In this document: positions 14,648 through 23,078 of the stretch, piece by piece | Position numbering within the stretch: position 1 is the first letter of the stretch | How the letters are laid out: every line of letters starts with the position of its first letter | Origin: Deltaproteobacteria bacterium UBA4427 | GTDB taxonomy: Bacteria; Myxococcota_A; UBA9160; UBA4427 | Direction: 5' to 3' | Assembly (NCBI GenBank): GCA_002390675.1 | Contig: DGPZ01000054.1 | Span: 1-29,550 of the forward strand | DNA: 29,550 nt | Made by a program: the position numbers and the translations under genes | The notes under the pieces: model-generated | Seen by the model: only the letters and a program-made list of their open reading frames with translations | Database searches by the model: none | Told to the model about the DNA's origin: nothing

Positions 14648-16029
14648 GCAGAATCCCTCCTTGGGCTGGATCCGGGGCGCATCGAACTAGCTGAAGACTG
14701 AAGTGAAGAAAGCGCCGCATCGACGCGCTCGCCGATGAGGACTCGTGCCGCTTCGTCCCCGACGCCGTCGACGATTGTTTGCGCGAAGCCGCGTGTCATC
14801 AAGAGGCGCGCGTCCGACTCGCCGATTCCGCGTGCGCGAAGAAAGAAGAGCGCCTCGGTGTCGAGTTGCCCAATCGTTGAGCCGTGGCTGGCTTTGATGT
14901 CATCTGCGTAGATTTCGAGCTGGGGCTTCGTGTCGATCGAAGCGCTGTCAGAGAGCAGGATATTGGGGTTCGATTGACGCGCATCGGTCTTCGGTGCACC
15001 CGGCCGCACGATCACACGCCCGCGGAACACGCCGGCTGATTTATCGCCAAGCACGCCACGGTATTCCTGGTCGCTGGAACAATGAGGAGCGGCGTGGTCG
15101 ACGGTCGTAAAGTGATCGTGATGTGCGCTGCCGCTGCCCAAAAAGAAGCCATGCATGCGGGTCGTTGCTGCCGGTCCCTGAAGGTCGACACTGAGTTCAT
15201 TTCGAACCAGGCCTTCGCCTAACGTGAATATGTGAGAATCGAAATGAGCATCGCGCTCAACCCGCGCAAAGGTCTGTGTGACGTGAATTCGCTTTGAGGG
15301 GCCCGACTGGCTTTCGATGAATTCGACTCGCGCGTTCGCGGACAGGAGAAATTCAGACACGAGTCCCGTGTATCCAGGAGCTTCGCCCTTGACTTCGTTC
15401 TCGAAGAGAACCGATGCTTCCGCGCCTTCGCCGGCAACGACGAGTAGACGAGGGAATGAAGCGCTCGCCGTGCCTTCGGCTCCGGTGAGAGAGGTCGAGT
15501 ACGAGACGATGCGCAGGGCACGATCAGGTTTTGCGTTCGGTGCTAGTTCGATCACGGCCACGTCTTCGAAGAGGGCTCCGTTGAGCGCGACGAGTGCGTC
15601 AGTTTTCGAGTCGGCCAAGCATCCAAGGTTCGCGGCGACGAGTTGCGGAGCTTCCAAGGAAGCTTCGAAGAGCGAGAGGACGCGCGTGCCTTCTGGAAGC
15701 GCGGCCCGGTCTGCGGAAGCGCGGACCATTCGTCCGTCAACGAATAGGAGGTCTGCGTCTACGCTCTGAAGCGAGTCAACGACCGAGGCGTTAGGCGCAG
15801 CCGTGCCAGTGCCTATCCGAGCAAAGTCCATTGCGCCGAGGGCAGAGAGGTTCGTTCCCTTCCAGCGTTCTTCTCGGCGACTGGGAAGTCCGATCTCAGC
15901 AAAGGCCGCGATCCCTTCGGTGTGCATCGTTTCAAGACGAGTCGCGACCTCGGTCGCAGGGACGGAGCTAGCGCGTTCCGTACCGATATTTTTTCGCAGT
16001 CGTGCGAGTGAGTCGACAGCCGCACTCAT
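14644..16029 (-). CDS. sufD: Fe-S cluster assembly protein SufD
   Basis: SufD is the SufB paralogue of the SufBC2D scaffold, where nascent Fe-S clusters form and FADH2 may bind. The 461-aa sequence has the variable helical N-terminus (1-80, including LPSRREERWKGTNLSAL) and the right-handed beta-helix core. The conserved end contains SNPNILLSDSASIDTKPQLEIYADDIKASHGSTIGQLDTEALFFLRARGI, here with key H and D residues intact. It overlaps sufC upstream (ATGA) and sufS downstream (ATGA), so sufC-sufD-sufS are coupled. A serine/proline-rich stretch (SSLQSSASSMRPGSSPRRDSA) forms the C-terminus. Confidence 0.93.
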   Translation of the reverse strand: MSAAVDSLARLRKNIGTERASSVPATEVATRLETMHTEGIAAFAEIGLPSRREERWKGTNLSALGAMDFARIGTGTAAPNASVVDSLQSVDADLLFVDGRMVRASADRAALPEGTRVLSLFEASLEAPQLVAANLGCLADSKTDALVALNGALFEDVAVIELAPNAKPDRALRIVSYSTSLTGAEGTASASFPRLLVVAGEGAEASVLFENEVKGEAPGYTGLVSEFLLSANARVEFIESQSGPSKRIHVTQTFARVERDAHFDSHIFTLGEGLVRNELSVDLQGPAATTRMHGFFLGSGSAHHDHFTTVDHAAPHCSSDQEYRGVLGDKSAGVFRGRVIVRPGAPKTDARQSNPNILLSDSASIDTKPQLEIYADDIKASHGSTIGQLDTEALFFLRARGIGESDARLLMTRGFAQTIVDGVGDEAARVLIGERVDAALSSLQSSASSMRPGSSPRRDSA

Positions 16030-16844
16030 GACGGCGCCCCGGCGCTCGCAGCACCATTCTTGACGCCCGCGGCATCATCGTCGATACCGTCGATCCAGCC
16101 ATAGCCCTTTGCTTCAAGCTCGAGGGCGAGGCTTTTGTCACCGGACTTCACAATGCGACCGTTTGAAAGGACGTGGACGTAGTCCGGGACGATGTAGTCG
16201 AGGAGCCTTTGATAGTGCGTGATGACGAGCATGGCGCGATCGGAAGAGCGCATTTGATTCACGCCGTTCGCGACGATGCGCAGAGCGTCGATGTCGAGGC
16301 CTGAATCGGTTTCGTCGAGGATGCAGAAGGAAGGTTCGAGTAGAAGCATCTGCAAGATTTCATTGCGCTTCTTCTCGCCGCCGGAGAAGCCTTCGTTAAT
16401 CGCGCGCCCCATCATATCTTCGGGCATTTCGACGAGCTTCATCTTCTCTTTTAGGAGATTGAGGAAGTCGATCGCATCGAGATCTTCGTCGCCACGGTGT
16501 TCACGAATGGCGTTTACGGCGGTGCGGAGGAAGTAGTTGTTGGCAACGCCGGGAATTTCGACGGGGTATTGGAAAGCGAGAAAGACGCCTTCTCGCGCAC
16601 GTATTTCGGGGTCCATCTCGACTAGGTTTTCGCCTCGGAAGCTGACTTCACCCTGGGTGACTTCGTAACCGGGTTTGCCGACGAGCACATTAGAGAGCGT
16701 GCTTTTGCCCGAGCCGTTCGGGCCCATGATGGCGTGGATTTCGCCGGCACCAATTTCGAGGTCGATGCCCTGAAGGATCGGGGTCTCGCCGGCGGTGGCG
16801 TGAAGGTTCTTGATGGAGACGAGCGGAGATACGGACATGTTCAA
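16026..16844 (-). CDS. sufC: Fe-S cluster assembly ATPase SufC
   Basis: ABC-type ATPase that drives conformational change in the SufBCD scaffold; it is cytosolic, not a transporter. In 272 aa the motifs are: Walker A GPNGSGKST at 41-49, Q-loop FQYP near 91, signature FSGGEKKR at 153-160, Walker B ending CILDETDSGLD with D177-E178, and the switch histidine in LVITHYQRLL. The last ~25 residues (DDDAAGVKNGAASAGAPS region) form an extra Ala/Gly-rich tail beyond the usual ~250 aa. It sits 59 nt after sufB and overlaps sufD by 4 nt. Confidence 0.96.
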   Translation of the reverse strand: MNMSVSPLVSIKNLHATAGETPILQGIDLEIGAGEIHAIMGPNGSGKSTLSNVLVGKPGYEVTQGEVSFRGENLVEMDPEIRAREGVFLAFQYPVEIPGVANNYFLRTAVNAIREHRGDEDLDAIDFLNLLKEKMKLVEMPEDMMGRAINEGFSGGEKKRNEILQMLLLEPSFCILDETDSGLDIDALRIVANGVNQMRSSDRAMLVITHYQRLLDYIVPDYVHVLSNGRIVKSGDKSLALELEAKGYGWIDGIDDDAAGVKNGAASAGAPS

Positions 16845-16903
16845 ATTCCTGAGGAGCGGATGTAGAGGTTAGTTAGTAGGTCGCAGCGCATGCGAGCTGT
16901 GGG

Positions 16904-18364
16904 CTATCCGACGGCGCCTTCGAGACTCACGGCGAGAAGCGCCTGCGCTTCGACGGCGAATTCCATGGGGAGCTCACGAAGAACGTCCTTGCAGAAGCCG
17001 TTCACGATCATGGAGATCGCATCTTCTTCACTCATGCCGCGCTGGCGACAGAAGAAGAGTTGATCGTCGCTGATCTTTGATGTTGTGGCTTCGTGTTCGA
17101 CCGTCGCGGTGGGATTGCTTGCTTCAAGATAGGGGAACGTGTGCGCGCCACACTGGTCGCCCATCAAAAGCGAATCGCATTGGCTGTAGTTGCGAGCGCC
17201 GTGCGCCTTCGGGCCCATTTTGACTAGGCCGCGGTAGCTCTGTTCGCCTTGGCCGGCGCTGATGCCTTTGGAGATGATCGTGCTAGTCGTGTCGCGACCG
17301 ATATGAATCATCTTCGTGCCGGTATCCGCCTGCTGCTTGTGATTCGTCATGGCGACGGAATAGAACTCGCCAATGGACTCATCGCCGATCAACAAGCAGG
17401 ACGGGTACTTCCAAGTAATGGCGGAGCCGGTCTCGACCTGGGTCCAAGAAATCTTCGACCGGAAGCCACGGCATGCGCCGCGCTTGGTTACGAAGTTGAA
17501 GATCCCGCCGACGCCGTCCTTGTCGCCGGGGTACCAGTTCTGGACAGTTGAATATTTGATCTCGGCGCGATCGTGGGCGACGAGTTCGACAACGGCTGCG
17601 TGAAGCTGATTTTCATCACGCTGCGGCGCGGTGCAGCCTTCCAAGTAGCTGACGTACGCATCTTCATCGGCGATCAGAAGTGTGCGTTCGAACTGTCCGG
17701 TTCCCGCTGCGTTGATGCGGAAATAAGTAGAGAGCTCCATGGGGCAGCGGACGCCCTTAGGGATATAAGCGAATGAGCCGTCGCTGAAGACGGCGGCATT
17801 CAGACATGCGAAGAAGTTGTCGGAGTACGGAACGACCGAGCCCAGATACTTCTGAACGAGATCGGAGTGGTTCTCGACTGCTTCCGAGAAGCTGCAGAAA
17901 ATGATGCCCTTCTTCTCGAGCTCGGCCTTGAAGGTCGTGGCGACCGAGACGCTGTCGAAGACCGCGTCGACGGCAATACCGTTGAGTCGCTTCTGTTCCA
18001 GAAGAGAGATGCCGAGCTTGTCGTAGGTCGAGAGAAGTTCGGGATCGAGCTCGTCGAGGCTCGTGATCTTCTTCATGTCCTTGGGTGCGGAGTAGTACAC
18101 GATTTCGTCGTAGTTGATCTTCGGGAAGGAGACCTTCGCCCATTCGGGGGCAGCACCGTCTTCTTCGAGCATCTCGCGGAAACGCTTGAACGCCTTCAGG
18201 CGATAGTCGAGCAGCCATTGGGGCTCGTTCTTTTTTTTCGAGATCAGTCGGACCACGTCTTCCGTCAGCCCCGGGTCTGCGCGGTCTTCTTTGATATCCG
18301 TAACGAAGCCGTACTTGTAGTCTTGTTCCGCGAGCTTCTCGAGATCGGGGTTTGCGCCTGCCAT
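16904..18364 (-). CDS. sufB: Fe-S cluster assembly scaffold SufB
   Basis: This 486-aa protein is the central scaffold subunit of SufBC2D, which receives sulfur and builds the cluster. It has the conserved N-terminal YKYGFVTDIKEDRADPGLTEDVVRLIS region and the PKGVRCPMELSTYFRIN segment. The C-terminal core contains ARNYSQCDSLLMGDQCGAHTFPYLEASNPTATVEHEATTSKI, with the cysteines and histidine implicated in cluster binding at the SufB-SufD interface. Length matches the family (about 480-495). ATG at 18364 with AAGGACACC upstream. It begins 10 nt after the Rrf2 gene stop, so the regulator is the first gene of the operon. Confidence 0.96.
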   Translation of the reverse strand: MAGANPDLEKLAEQDYKYGFVTDIKEDRADPGLTEDVVRLISKKKNEPQWLLDYRLKAFKRFREMLEEDGAAPEWAKVSFPKINYDEIVYYSAPKDMKKITSLDELDPELLSTYDKLGISLLEQKRLNGIAVDAVFDSVSVATTFKAELEKKGIIFCSFSEAVENHSDLVQKYLGSVVPYSDNFFACLNAAVFSDGSFAYIPKGVRCPMELSTYFRINAAGTGQFERTLLIADEDAYVSYLEGCTAPQRDENQLHAAVVELVAHDRAEIKYSTVQNWYPGDKDGVGGIFNFVTKRGACRGFRSKISWTQVETGSAITWKYPSCLLIGDESIGEFYSVAMTNHKQQADTGTKMIHIGRDTTSTIISKGISAGQGEQSYRGLVKMGPKAHGARNYSQCDSLLMGDQCGAHTFPYLEASNPTATVEHEATTSKISDDQLFFCRQRGMSEEDAISMIVNGFCKDVLRELPMEFAVEAQALLAVSLEGAVG

Positions 18365-18374
18365 TGCGGTGTCC

Positions 18375-18872
18375 TTAGCGTTGTTCTGATTGAGGAGGTC
18401 GATTCGCTTCGGGCGATCGATTGATCTGGAGCATGTTGCTCGTCATTTCATTCATGCTGCGTTCGACGCGGCCGCCGACCAAATCCGCGAGCGTGATACC
18501 CGCGAGGGCTTGCTCGACGACTCGAGAGATTTGTTGCCAAGGCTCTCGCACGGCGCAGCCTGATTCGTGTTCGCATCGCGCGGGGCCGAGCGCGCAGTCG
18601 GTCAGTGCCAGCGGGCCTTCGAGTACGCGGATCATCTCAGAGACGGGCATCGAATCAGGTTCACCAGCGAGGCTGTAGCCGCCCTTGGAGCCGCGTTGGG
18701 AGATCAAGAGACCTTCTTTGGCGAGGACCTTCAGGACTTTACTGACCATTGGGACTGGAAGCTCAGAACTGGCGGCGAGCTCCCGCGCATTCTGCGTCGC
18801 CCTGCTCGAATCGCTCGCGAGCTCGGCCATCAGCACGATTCCGTAGTCTGTCGTTTTGCTGAGTTTGAACAC
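18375..18872 (-). CDS. Rrf2-family SUF operon regulator (IscR/SufR-like)
   Basis: This 165-aa winged-helix regulator of the Rrf2 family has its DNA-binding domain at 1-75 (FKLSKTTDYGIVLMAELA, PVPMVSKVLKVLAKEGLL, SQRGSKGGYSLA). Three cysteines, C93, C100 and C106 (DCALGPARCEHESGCAV), match the [2Fe-2S] ligand region of IscR-like sensors with slightly different spacing. By analogy, cluster-bound protein would repress the operon and apo-protein release it, so Fe-S shortage induces suf. The start is GTG at 18872 with GGAGA upstream. The C-terminal ~30 residues are polar and not conserved. An IscR type-1-like site lies in its own promoter, supporting autoregulation. Confidence 0.92.
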   Translation of the reverse strand: MFKLSKTTDYGIVLMAELASDSSRATQNARELAASSELPVPMVSKVLKVLAKEGLLISQRGSKGGYSLAGEPDSMPVSEMIRVLEGPLALTDCALGPARCEHESGCAVREPWQQISRVVEQALAGITLADLVGGRVERSMNEMTSNMLQINRSPEANRPPQSEQR

Positions 18873-18942
18873 TTGGTCTCCGCAAGCCTGCCTCGTTCAG
18901 GGGAAGCGTGATCGTCGACGAACCCCATTTTGCGACGCCGTG

Positions 18943-18971
18943 ACTATATCGGACCAAATCGGTGCTGTAAA
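18943..18971 (-). promoter_or_regulatory. sigma70-type promoter of the suf operon
   Basis: Read on the - strand, TTTACA (-35, 18966-18971) is followed by a 17-nt spacer and TATAGT (-10, 18943-18948). Each hexamer matches the consensus at five of six positions. Transcription would start near 18936, leaving a leader of about 60 nt before the GTG at 18872. Confidence 0.7.
18946..18970. promoter_or_regulatory. second, degenerate operator copy
   Basis: ATATCGGACC at 18946-18955 repeats the first half-site of the neighbouring operator. GGTGCTGTAA at 18961-18970 matches six of ten bases of the second half-site at the same 5-nt spacing. The copy directly adjoins the strong site and covers the -10 to -35 interval. 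It may be a weaker cooperative site. Confidence 0.4.
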
Positions 18972-18995
18972 TATCGGACTCTTTCAGTCCTATAT
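18971..18995. promoter_or_regulatory. IscR type-1-like operator of suf promoter
   Basis: A 25-bp imperfect palindrome with half-sites ATATCGGACT (18971-18980) and AGTCCTATAT (18986-18995) around CTTTC. Nine of ten arm positions pair. It has the length and the ATA / GACT / A-T-rich centre / AGTC / TAT layout of the E. coli IscR type-1 consensus. It abuts the -35 hexamer, where a [2Fe-2S] Rrf2 repressor would act. Confidence 0.7.
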
Positions 18996-19157
18996 GCACA
19001 TAAAGGTCTGATTTACGTGCTTTTTTGGCATTCCGGCTCCTCCCGGAGGGGCATCCACAGCAGACCCAGTAAGCAGCCATAGTTCGCCCCGTAAAGGAGA
19101 CCAGCGCTGAGGGGGGAGCACGCCCCGTGGTGATCAGGCCGCTCGTCAAATTCTCAC

Positions 19158-20516
19158 TCAAACCGATTGGGTCCATTGCGTGAAACGCGAAAGAGGGCTG
19201 AACACCGGTTGGCCATCGTGGGGCCAATCAATCGGAGGCGTTTGGAGCCGTCCGGGTTTTGTAAACCGTGATACACCTGCTCGCGAAAGCCATCCCAATA
19301 ACGATTGGATAGGCGTCTGACTAATATTATTTGAGGCGCTGGCATTTTTTTCTGAATGGATGTTCGTGGCGCCCGGTACTGACAGGCCTGCTATGGCGAC
19401 GTTCGACAGATGTCCGGAGAATGGCTCTAGGGCTCGAACAAGAGCATCTGGTGATTCGACAGGCATGAGCCTGAGGAAGCGACCGAGGGGGGCCGGGCGG
19501 GGTTGCGCGTCGGCTTCCAGGGTAATTGTGTGATTAGGTGTCTCAACTAATCTTCCTATCCCGCTGGCTGCACGCATCCTTGCTTCGGAACGTTCGCTCG
19601 CGATTGAGGCTCCTTGTGAAGGAGAAAGGTCGCCTAGCGGCATGTTGTGCGACAGCTCGGCGAGCCGTTCTGAGATTTGGTGGGCGAGCCGAGATGCGAC
19701 GCTTTTGGGGACATCGACGAGATAGGCGACGACCGGCGAGAGGCATCCGGATTGGTCCCACCGTGCGAGGTCGAGAGCAAGTCCAGCTGCGACTTCTTCG
19801 AGCAACGGCTCGTTGTTCGCGATCTCGCGACCGAGGATTGCGATCGAGAAGCGATGGCCATATCCCACGAATCGGTGGCTTGAATCGACGCGAGACGAGA
19901 TTGCAGCCAGGGTCTCATCGCTCCCGGTTGCGACGACGCAAGGCGCTTCTAGGGCGATCGCGTATGCGGATAGATCAACGGCGGGGAACGAAACGGCTTC
20001 GAAGGCTCGCGAGAGCTCTGGGTCCGTCGCCTGAATCGAGCGAGCCAGAAGGCTGGCCGTAACGGGGTCCTTGCGAGTTTCTCTTAGAAGTACGGGGGAG
20101 CCCAGCACGAGAGGCAGCAGCGAGGAGAGGATCGTCGGCATTGGAATCGATCCCCCCGCGACGACCGTCGTCCAGTCGAAGGGCGCAAGCCGGGTGCCTC
20201 GGTGCGCGAGCTGGCTGCCCACCTCATTCTCAGCACAGGCGATGAATGCCTCGGGTGACCATCTTGTGAGGGCGGCGTCGAGGCCTTCCTGAATCGTGCC
20301 GTGGCTGAAGGGGGAGGCTGCCGCGAGCGATGTCGCGAGCTCGCGCCGCCATGGCGAATCGGGCGCGGTCCAGTCCCCAAGAATCTTGGCAACGCTTTCA
20401 AGGCGGTCTTCGAAGGTGCGATCGCGAAGAGCTGGGCCGGCTAGGCGCAAGCGACCCTGAGCTGCTCGCACTCGTTCCGCTGCCTCGTCGGGCCAATCGA
20501 TTTCGAGACGACTCAT
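19158..20516 (-). CDS. LuxC-family acyl-CoA/acyl-thioester reductase
   Basis: This 452-aa protein of the LuxC family reduces an acyl thioester to an aldehyde with NADPH. Family marks: TTVVAGGSIPMPTILSSLLPLVLGSPVLLRE (about 115-145), ATGSDETLAAIS, HRFVGYGHRFSIAILGRE, the catalytic cysteine C258 in ARWDQSGCLSPVVAY, LSPSQGASIASERSEAR, and the closing GVSRFTKPGRLQTPPIDWPHDGQPVFSPLSRF. The ATG at 20516 overlaps the LuxE-like stop by 4 nt. An earlier ATG at 20570 lies inside that gene and is unlikely. In luminous bacteria LuxC works with LuxE (and LuxD) to supply luciferase aldehyde; no luciferase pair is here, so the aldehyde has another use. Chain length of the substrate is unknown. Confidence 0.88.
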   Translation of the reverse strand: MSRLEIDWPDEAAERVRAAQGRLRLAGPALRDRTFEDRLESVAKILGDWTAPDSPWRRELATSLAAASPFSHGTIQEGLDAALTRWSPEAFIACAENEVGSQLAHRGTRLAPFDWTTVVAGGSIPMPTILSSLLPLVLGSPVLLRETRKDPVTASLLARSIQATDPELSRAFEAVSFPAVDLSAYAIALEAPCVVATGSDETLAAISSRVDSSHRFVGYGHRFSIAILGREIANNEPLLEEVAAGLALDLARWDQSGCLSPVVAYLVDVPKSVASRLAHQISERLAELSHNMPLGDLSPSQGASIASERSEARMRAASGIGRLVETPNHTITLEADAQPRPAPLGRFLRLMPVESPDALVRALEPFSGHLSNVAIAGLSVPGATNIHSEKNASASNNISQTPIQSLLGWLSRAGVSRFTKPGRLQTPPIDWPHDGQPVFSPLSRFTQWTQSV

Positions 20517-21646
20517 GATTCGACGCGCAGCATAGATGCGTCGAGCATGACATCGGTGGCAATCGAGCACCCCCGCGCTTCAGCACCAACTTCCCGGCCC
20601 GCGACGTCGAAGCCGATCTCCCTGCCGTCGGAATCAAGGATGGCGCGACCGAGATCGGCAGTTTGGATCGCAGCGACGCTTCCCGTGTTCGCGAGGTCAT
20701 GGATCACGATTTGCCCCAGGTCGCCTGCGGGAACGTCCACTCCCGATGCGGGATCCACGAAGCGCACGCGAGTCCAGGGGGGCGTTAGTTTTCGGCGGGG
20801 GCCATAGGGATCAAGGAGCGTGGAGTCATAAAACTGACTGCCAAGCTCGGTCATGCCGTATTGGTTCACGACTGCGCGCTCGTCGAGGCCGAATCGTGAT
20901 GCGATCGCGGTCCGAAGCTCTTCGCGTGGCACGACGCGACTGCGGCCCTTGAAGCCACCGGTTTCCATTAGGCGAGACCCCGTAGGCAGGAGCCAGCGAT
21001 CTGTGTCCTCCGTGTCGGCTAGTGCATCGAGTAGATGCACGAATGCGAAGGAGGTGCCCGCGACGATGAGCGGTTCGTTTCGACTCTGTGCGCTTCGAAT
21101 CGCTTCGACTAATGAATCGAGATCGAGAGATCCGTCGCGTAAGTCGAAAGTGCTGGTAGGGCTTCCCTCCTCGCGGCGAAGGACTTCGAACATATGGGTG
21201 AGCGAGGAATCCGGAGACTCTTCACCGCTCGGTGCCAAAAAGTGCATCTCGGGGCCGGTTCCGCATAGGTCGAGCATGAAATAGCGTTGAAGGCTTGCGA
21301 GCAGCGATGCTTCATAGAGAACAAGGGTGTCGAGGTGAAGTTCGCCACGGCGGTCGAGGGAAGTCCCGCTGGTTCGGAACGTCTTGCAAGTGGCTTCCGC
21401 CGGGAAGCATCTAAGTGCGAATTCCTTGAACGCGCCGGCGGGCACGGGAGGAATTGCTTCCAGGCGATCGACGCTCGCAGGCGTTTGATTCATGGATGCG
21501 CAGAAGCGTTGATAGGGCTCGCAGGACTCGAATTGGAAAACGAAGATAGCGAGGGCGAGTCGCTCGAAGCGCGCCGCGTCCTCGTCAGGGGCGCTGTCTT
21601 CCCGCATCCAGGCAAGCAGCTCGGTCTCGATTTGTGCTCGGCTCAT
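20513..21646 (-). CDS. LuxE-family acyl-protein synthetase
   Basis: LuxE enzymes belong to the adenylate-forming superfamily: they activate a carboxylic acid with ATP and transfer the acyl group to an enzyme cysteine for reduction by LuxC. In 377 aa, visible motifs are FRTSGTS (about 90-96), METGGFKGRSR and the strongly conserved NQYGMTELGSQFYD. Near the end, ARGCSI places a cysteine at C360, 17 residues from the C-terminus, where the acylated cysteine of Vibrio LuxE lies. Both ends overlap neighbouring genes by 4 nt (ATGA), so aminotransferase, LuxE-like and LuxC-like proteins should be made together in matched amounts. Acid substrate unknown. Confidence 0.87.
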   Translation of the reverse strand: MSRAQIETELLAWMREDSAPDEDAARFERLALAIFVFQFESCEPYQRFCASMNQTPASVDRLEAIPPVPAGAFKEFALRCFPAEATCKTFRTSGTSLDRRGELHLDTLVLYEASLLASLQRYFMLDLCGTGPEMHFLAPSGEESPDSSLTHMFEVLRREEGSPTSTFDLRDGSLDLDSLVEAIRSAQSRNEPLIVAGTSFAFVHLLDALADTEDTDRWLLPTGSRLMETGGFKGRSRVVPREELRTAIASRFGLDERAVVNQYGMTELGSQFYDSTLLDPYGPRRKLTPPWTRVRFVDPASGVDVPAGDLGQIVIHDLANTGSVAAIQTADLGRAILDSDGREIGFDVAGREVGAEARGCSIATDVMLDASMLRVES

Positions 21647-22977
21647 GACGCAGCACCAAGGAGGCCCACTAGAGCATCACAGGCAGTATGGATTGCCTCG
21701 CGCCCAATCGTGAGCGGTGGGGTGAGCGACAAGACGCGGCCTCCATCTCCAGAGGGGAGCAGGACATAGCCCGCTTCGAGCATTTGAGTCGTGATGCCTA
21801 GGGCGACGGAGGGCTCGCGGCATTCGATGCCGATCATTAGGCCTAGCCCTCGGACCTCGACGACGGATGAGGTGTCGCGAAGATCTGTTGCGAGTCGGTC
21901 CCTGATTTCGCGGCCCAAACGTTCGGAGCGAGCGGCGAGATCGTTCTCTGCGGCAACTTCGAGGGAAGCAAGAGCGGCTGCACAGCTGGCGGGATGTCCA
22001 AGGAAGGTTTGCGTATGTAGCGCTTCGCCTTCGGACCGCGGCCAGGCATCGAAGACGCGGCGAAGGCCCATGCACGCGGAGAGGGGCATGCCAGAGGCGA
22101 GGCCTTTTCCCACGCATAACAAGTCAGGGACAACAGCTTCATGATCGCAGGCGAAGATGCGTCCAGTACGGCCGAGGCCTGTATAGATTTCGTCGACAAT
22201 AAGCAGCCAGCCAGTCCTGTCACAGATTGCTCGCAAGCCTGAAAGAAACCCTTTGGGAGGCACGCGTTCACCTCCGCGCCCCTGGACCGGCTCGACGAGG
22301 ATTGCACCGACCAAGTCTCGTTTTGTTCGGGCGAATTCTTCGACGACAGCGAGGTCTCCGTATGGGACGAATGCCGTCGCGTTAGGCAGTCGTGCGGAGA
22401 AAGGTTCTCGAAAGTCTTCGCGCCAGGTGGCATCGAGGGCGCCCAATGAAAGCCCGTGGTAGGCGCCTTCGAATGCAATTAGTCCCGCACGTCCGGTTGC
22501 GAGCATGGCCGTCTTGAGAGCAGTTTCGACGGCGTCCGAGCCCGATGAGGAAAGAACGGTTCGCGTTTGAGGGACTTCGGTAGCCGTGCCGCGAGGGTAG
22601 AGTTCGGTCAATTTTTCGAGGAGTTCAACTTTGACTCGCGGCGGGTGAACGTCCCCCATGCCATGCAGGAGTGACGACGCTTGTTGCGAGACGGCTTCGA
22701 CGACGGCCGGGTGGGCATGGCCGACGTTGGCGACACCGAAGGCGGCTGTTAGGTCGATGAACCGATTGCCATCAACGTCCCAGAGGTTCGCGCCGCTGGC
22801 CCGCTCCCAGAAAATGGGTGCGGGGTCGAGTGCTGTGACATTTTGGCTCTCAACGACGGCGAGTCTTGCGGCGAGCGCACGGGACTCCGGGCCGGGCACA
22901 GGCGTGCGCAGGTCGGGGGGGAGGGTGTCGTGGGCTCCCGTCTCTTCGTGCATATTGGGCGTTTCGGACGGATGCAT
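21643..22977 (-). CDS. class III (omega) aminotransferase
   Basis: This PLP-dependent fold-type I subgroup III aminotransferase has 444 aa. Its lysine is K291 in CVGKGLASGMPLSA, and the PLP-nitrogen aspartate is D262 in LLIVDEIYTGLGRTG. SSSGSDAVETALK binds the phosphate, and EGAYHGLSLGAL carries the stacking residue. The family includes GABA, ornithine, diamine and beta-alanine:pyruvate transaminases, which typically act on terminal amines or aldehydes. It is the first gene of a three-gene unit with LuxE- and LuxC-like enzymes, so amination of the aldehyde they produce is the natural proposal. ATG at 22977; a second ATG is eight codons in (22953). No clear Shine-Dalgarno for either. Confidence 0.88.
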   Translation of the reverse strand: MHPSETPNMHEETGAHDTLPPDLRTPVPGPESRALAARLAVVESQNVTALDPAPIFWERASGANLWDVDGNRFIDLTAAFGVANVGHAHPAVVEAVSQQASSLLHGMGDVHPPRVKVELLEKLTELYPRGTATEVPQTRTVLSSSGSDAVETALKTAMLATGRAGLIAFEGAYHGLSLGALDATWREDFREPFSARLPNATAFVPYGDLAVVEEFARTKRDLVGAILVEPVQGRGGERVPPKGFLSGLRAICDRTGWLLIVDEIYTGLGRTGRIFACDHEAVVPDLLCVGKGLASGMPLSACMGLRRVFDAWPRSEGEALHTQTFLGHPASCAAALASLEVAAENDLAARSERLGREIRDRLATDLRDTSSVVEVRGLGLMIGIECREPSVALGITTQMLEAGYVLLPSGDGGRVLSLTPPLTIGREAIHTACDALVGLLGAAS

Positions 22978-23078
22978 GGTGGAAGTCTAGGGCTCCGTAA
23001 TACTTGCGTGCGGGCGCGAAGAGTAGTCGACTCTGTCTATCCTTGTGCCACAGGAACCTTTTGACTCGGAGAGAAGCA

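Noticed and set aside
19020..19070. An intrinsic terminator for the LuxC-like gene near the run of T at 19021-19026
   Set aside because: The T run lies on the + strand side; on the transcribed - strand the GC-rich stem is followed by A residues, so it does not have terminator polarity for this operon.
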